Positions 62,648 to 64,000 of a stretch of DNA of 64,000 nucleotides are shown here, one piece after another (the stretch's first letter is position 1; each line of letters begins with the position of its first letter). Source of the DNA: Ectocarpus siliculosus (taxonomy: Eukaryota > Sar > Phaeophyceae > Ectocarpales > Ectocarpaceae); assembly GCA_000310025.1 (NCBI GenBank), contig FN649751.1:4188156-4252155 (forward strand), read 5' to 3'. The notes beneath the pieces were generated by a model, which did no database searches, had not been told where the DNA came from, and saw nothing but the letters and a program-made list of their open reading frames with translations. Position numbers and translations under genes: made by a program.

Positions 62648-63617
62648 GTGTTCCCGCAACGCCGCCCTGACGCTCGCCCGCCGCCTGCCGCCGGTCCGCT
62701 GCTTATACGACTCCAACCGCGACCAGATGCCGACACGGGCCTCCACGCGGAGCGGCAGGGCAGCGGCTGGGCAAGCAGGGCGAGGTCGGGCGGCGACACC
62801 TTCGACACCACGCACGAGAGGTCTACCGCGCGATCGGTGGCGAGCTCGACGGCTCGCCCCTCGACGCGCAGCGGATCACGTACTCCCGCGAGGCGTCGAG
62901 CGGTATCCTCCTCGCGAGCGCCAGGGACAGGCACCCGCGGCGACCCCCCCGTTGATGAGATTGAGCTCGCTTCTCTCCGCGGGCTGGTGGACGGCCTGAG
63001 GGAGGAGCTGCAGCGGAAGCGCGATGAGGCTGCCGGTGATCGCCAGCAGCTTCAAGCAACGATGGACGACCTGATCGCCACCCAAGCAGCAGGACCTGGC
63101 CTTCCGGGGGGGGGTGCAACTTGTGGGCACAACCGCCCCACCATCGGCCTCTCGGGCCCCCGCTACACCCAGCGCCGAGGCGGCTAAGGCTACGGCAAAG
63201 GATAGAGCGCGGATGTGGGGGGACCTCCGCCGGGTAAAAGCGTGGCTCATCCTGGGGCGGCCCCCGGCAGTTTCAAAACTGTCGCAGATGGAGTGGCAAT
63301 CCTTGCTTCGCAAAGGCGTCCTGGTGACAGAGAAAGTGGCGGCATCGCTCGACACGCTCGTGGTTACTGCTTCGCCTTCAACTCGTCGTCCGGTTGCCAT
63401 GATCGTAACTGCCCACACATCCACGCCCAGAACCCTTCCCACGCTAGGCGCGGAGCGTCCGAAACTCCGGCAACCGGCGCGCGCGGCGTTGGCCACGGCA
63501 ACGGGGGAGGGCGCGGAGGAGAGGCGCGCGCCGCTGGCGAGGGCGGCGCGAGACCCAAGGCCGCTGGCTTCTTCACCCACGGGAAAGACAAATAGGGGTG
63601 CGGGCTCTCCCGCGTAG
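62648..63617 (+). pseudogene. gag-like region, right copy, frame-broken
   Basis: Frames 62648-63187, 63114-63617 and 63215-63595 mirror the left copy: coiled coil, WGDLRRVKAWLILG segment and C-x8-C-x4-C-x3-H finger. The frame breaks fall at the same places, including the G run near 63105. Three residues differ in the first frame (Ala to Val, Thr to Ile, Ile to Met). Confidence 0.7.
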
Positions 63618-63760
63618 CGGGGGGGCCTACCTCGGATGGCAGCGCACCTGCGGCTAAATCGAACGGCAGCACGCCGGTCTACACGAGGTTGGCTCCAGGG
63701 CTATCAGCAGGTTCAGGACCTGGGACAGGCAGGACGGGACTTTGTTACCGACGTCTTGGC

Positions 63761-64000
63761 ATGCAGCTCGTCGAGCACTCAGTTGCGTCTTCGTCTAGAA
63801 GGACTTACACGTCAGGCTTCAACTCTTGGTGCACGTTTCGCAGGCTGACGGAGAAGCCCAAGTTCCTAGGGCAACGTGCCGGGGACCTTCATGTGTGGGA
63901 GTTGATAGACTTCGTAGCCTGGTGTTTGGAGTATGAGGGTAATCTAGCGAGTACAATATCCGGAAAACTCACGGAAGTACAACATTTTCATAGGCTGGAA
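63761..64000 (+). CDS. Tyrosine recombinase, right copy, N-terminal 80 codons only
   Basis: Starts at the ATG equivalent to 37957 in the left copy (MQLVEHSVAS) and stays open to the window end. It contains only the core-binding domain; the catalytic residues lie beyond the window. Differences from the left copy include Phe to Leu and Ser to Tyr in the WCxExEGN segment and Ala to Glu in KLTxVQHF. Confidence 0.85.
   Translation, partial: MQLVEHSVASSSRRTYTSGFNSWCTFRRLTEKPKFLGQRAGDLHVWELIDFVAWCLEYEGNLASTISGKLTEVQHFHRLE

Larger units (their letters stand above)
59679..64000 (+). mobile_element. Ngaro/PAT-like tyrosine-recombinase retroelement, right copy, cut by window edge
   Basis: Inverted relative to the left copy; position p here corresponds to about 101718 minus p in the left copy over the gag/recombinase part. 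It begins with a full A1 repeat (59679-59938) starting AGGAAGGTTTGTTCG, and continues through the hairpin array, gag-like region and recombinase until the window ends. The flanking sequence differs from that of the left copy, so the two are separate insertions rather than arms of one inverted duplication. A few amino-acid changes distinguish the gag regions, and more differences cluster after about 63900. Confidence 0.85.

Overview
The window looks like nuclear DNA from a brown alga or close stramenopile. Genes are split into many short exons (about 45-320 bp) with GT-AG introns. There are no rRNAs, operons or bacterial-style gene packing. Most of the sequence is introns and repeats, including tyrosine-recombinase retroelements, MITEs, foldbacks and minisatellites. 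The recognisable host genes are mainly Golgi-type sugar transferases plus a carbohydrate sulfotransferase, as expected for sulfated fucan (fucoidan) synthesis. The taxonomic call is an inference from this content. No taxon marker is present. A 100-N scaffold gap lies at 32534-32633.

Layout. 0.3-6.6 kb: minus-strand exons of one or two genes of unknown function, one of them a membrane protein, with a 617-bp MITE between exons. 7.1-7.5 kb: a long imperfect inverted repeat. 10.4-18.4 kb, minus: a multi-exon fucosyltransferase-like gene (plant xyloglucan fucosyltransferase type). 18.5-23.3 kb: repeats, including a 627-bp inverted repeat. 23.36-27.59 kb, plus, and 33.92-29.17 kb, minus: two convergent paralogous GT23 (FUT8/NodZ-type) genes, each with eight exons of nearly identical lengths and all intron phases preserved. 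The second gene carries a foldback transposon and the assembly gap in an intron. 36.0-42.4 kb: a retroelement with split direct repeats, a broken gag-like region and an intact tyrosine recombinase, but no reverse transcriptase. 44.95-46.90 kb, plus: a two-exon sulfotransferase. 49.2-49.4 kb, minus: the terminal exon of a GT77-like nucleotide-diphospho-sugar transferase. 51-56 kb, plus: a decayed retroelement with gag-like coding, a frameshifted NADAR domain and an aspartic protease. 59.7-64.0 kb: a second copy, about 99% identical where I compared it and in opposite orientation, of the gag-recombinase element, cut by the window edge.

Working together. Three fucosyltransferase-like genes, a sulfotransferase and a GT77-like enzyme within about 40 kb would fit a locus that builds and sulfates a fucose-rich matrix polysaccharide in the Golgi. 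Substrates cannot be read from sequence. Exon models were made by hand: splice sites, frame continuity and paralog comparison agree, but no transcript or database search was available.
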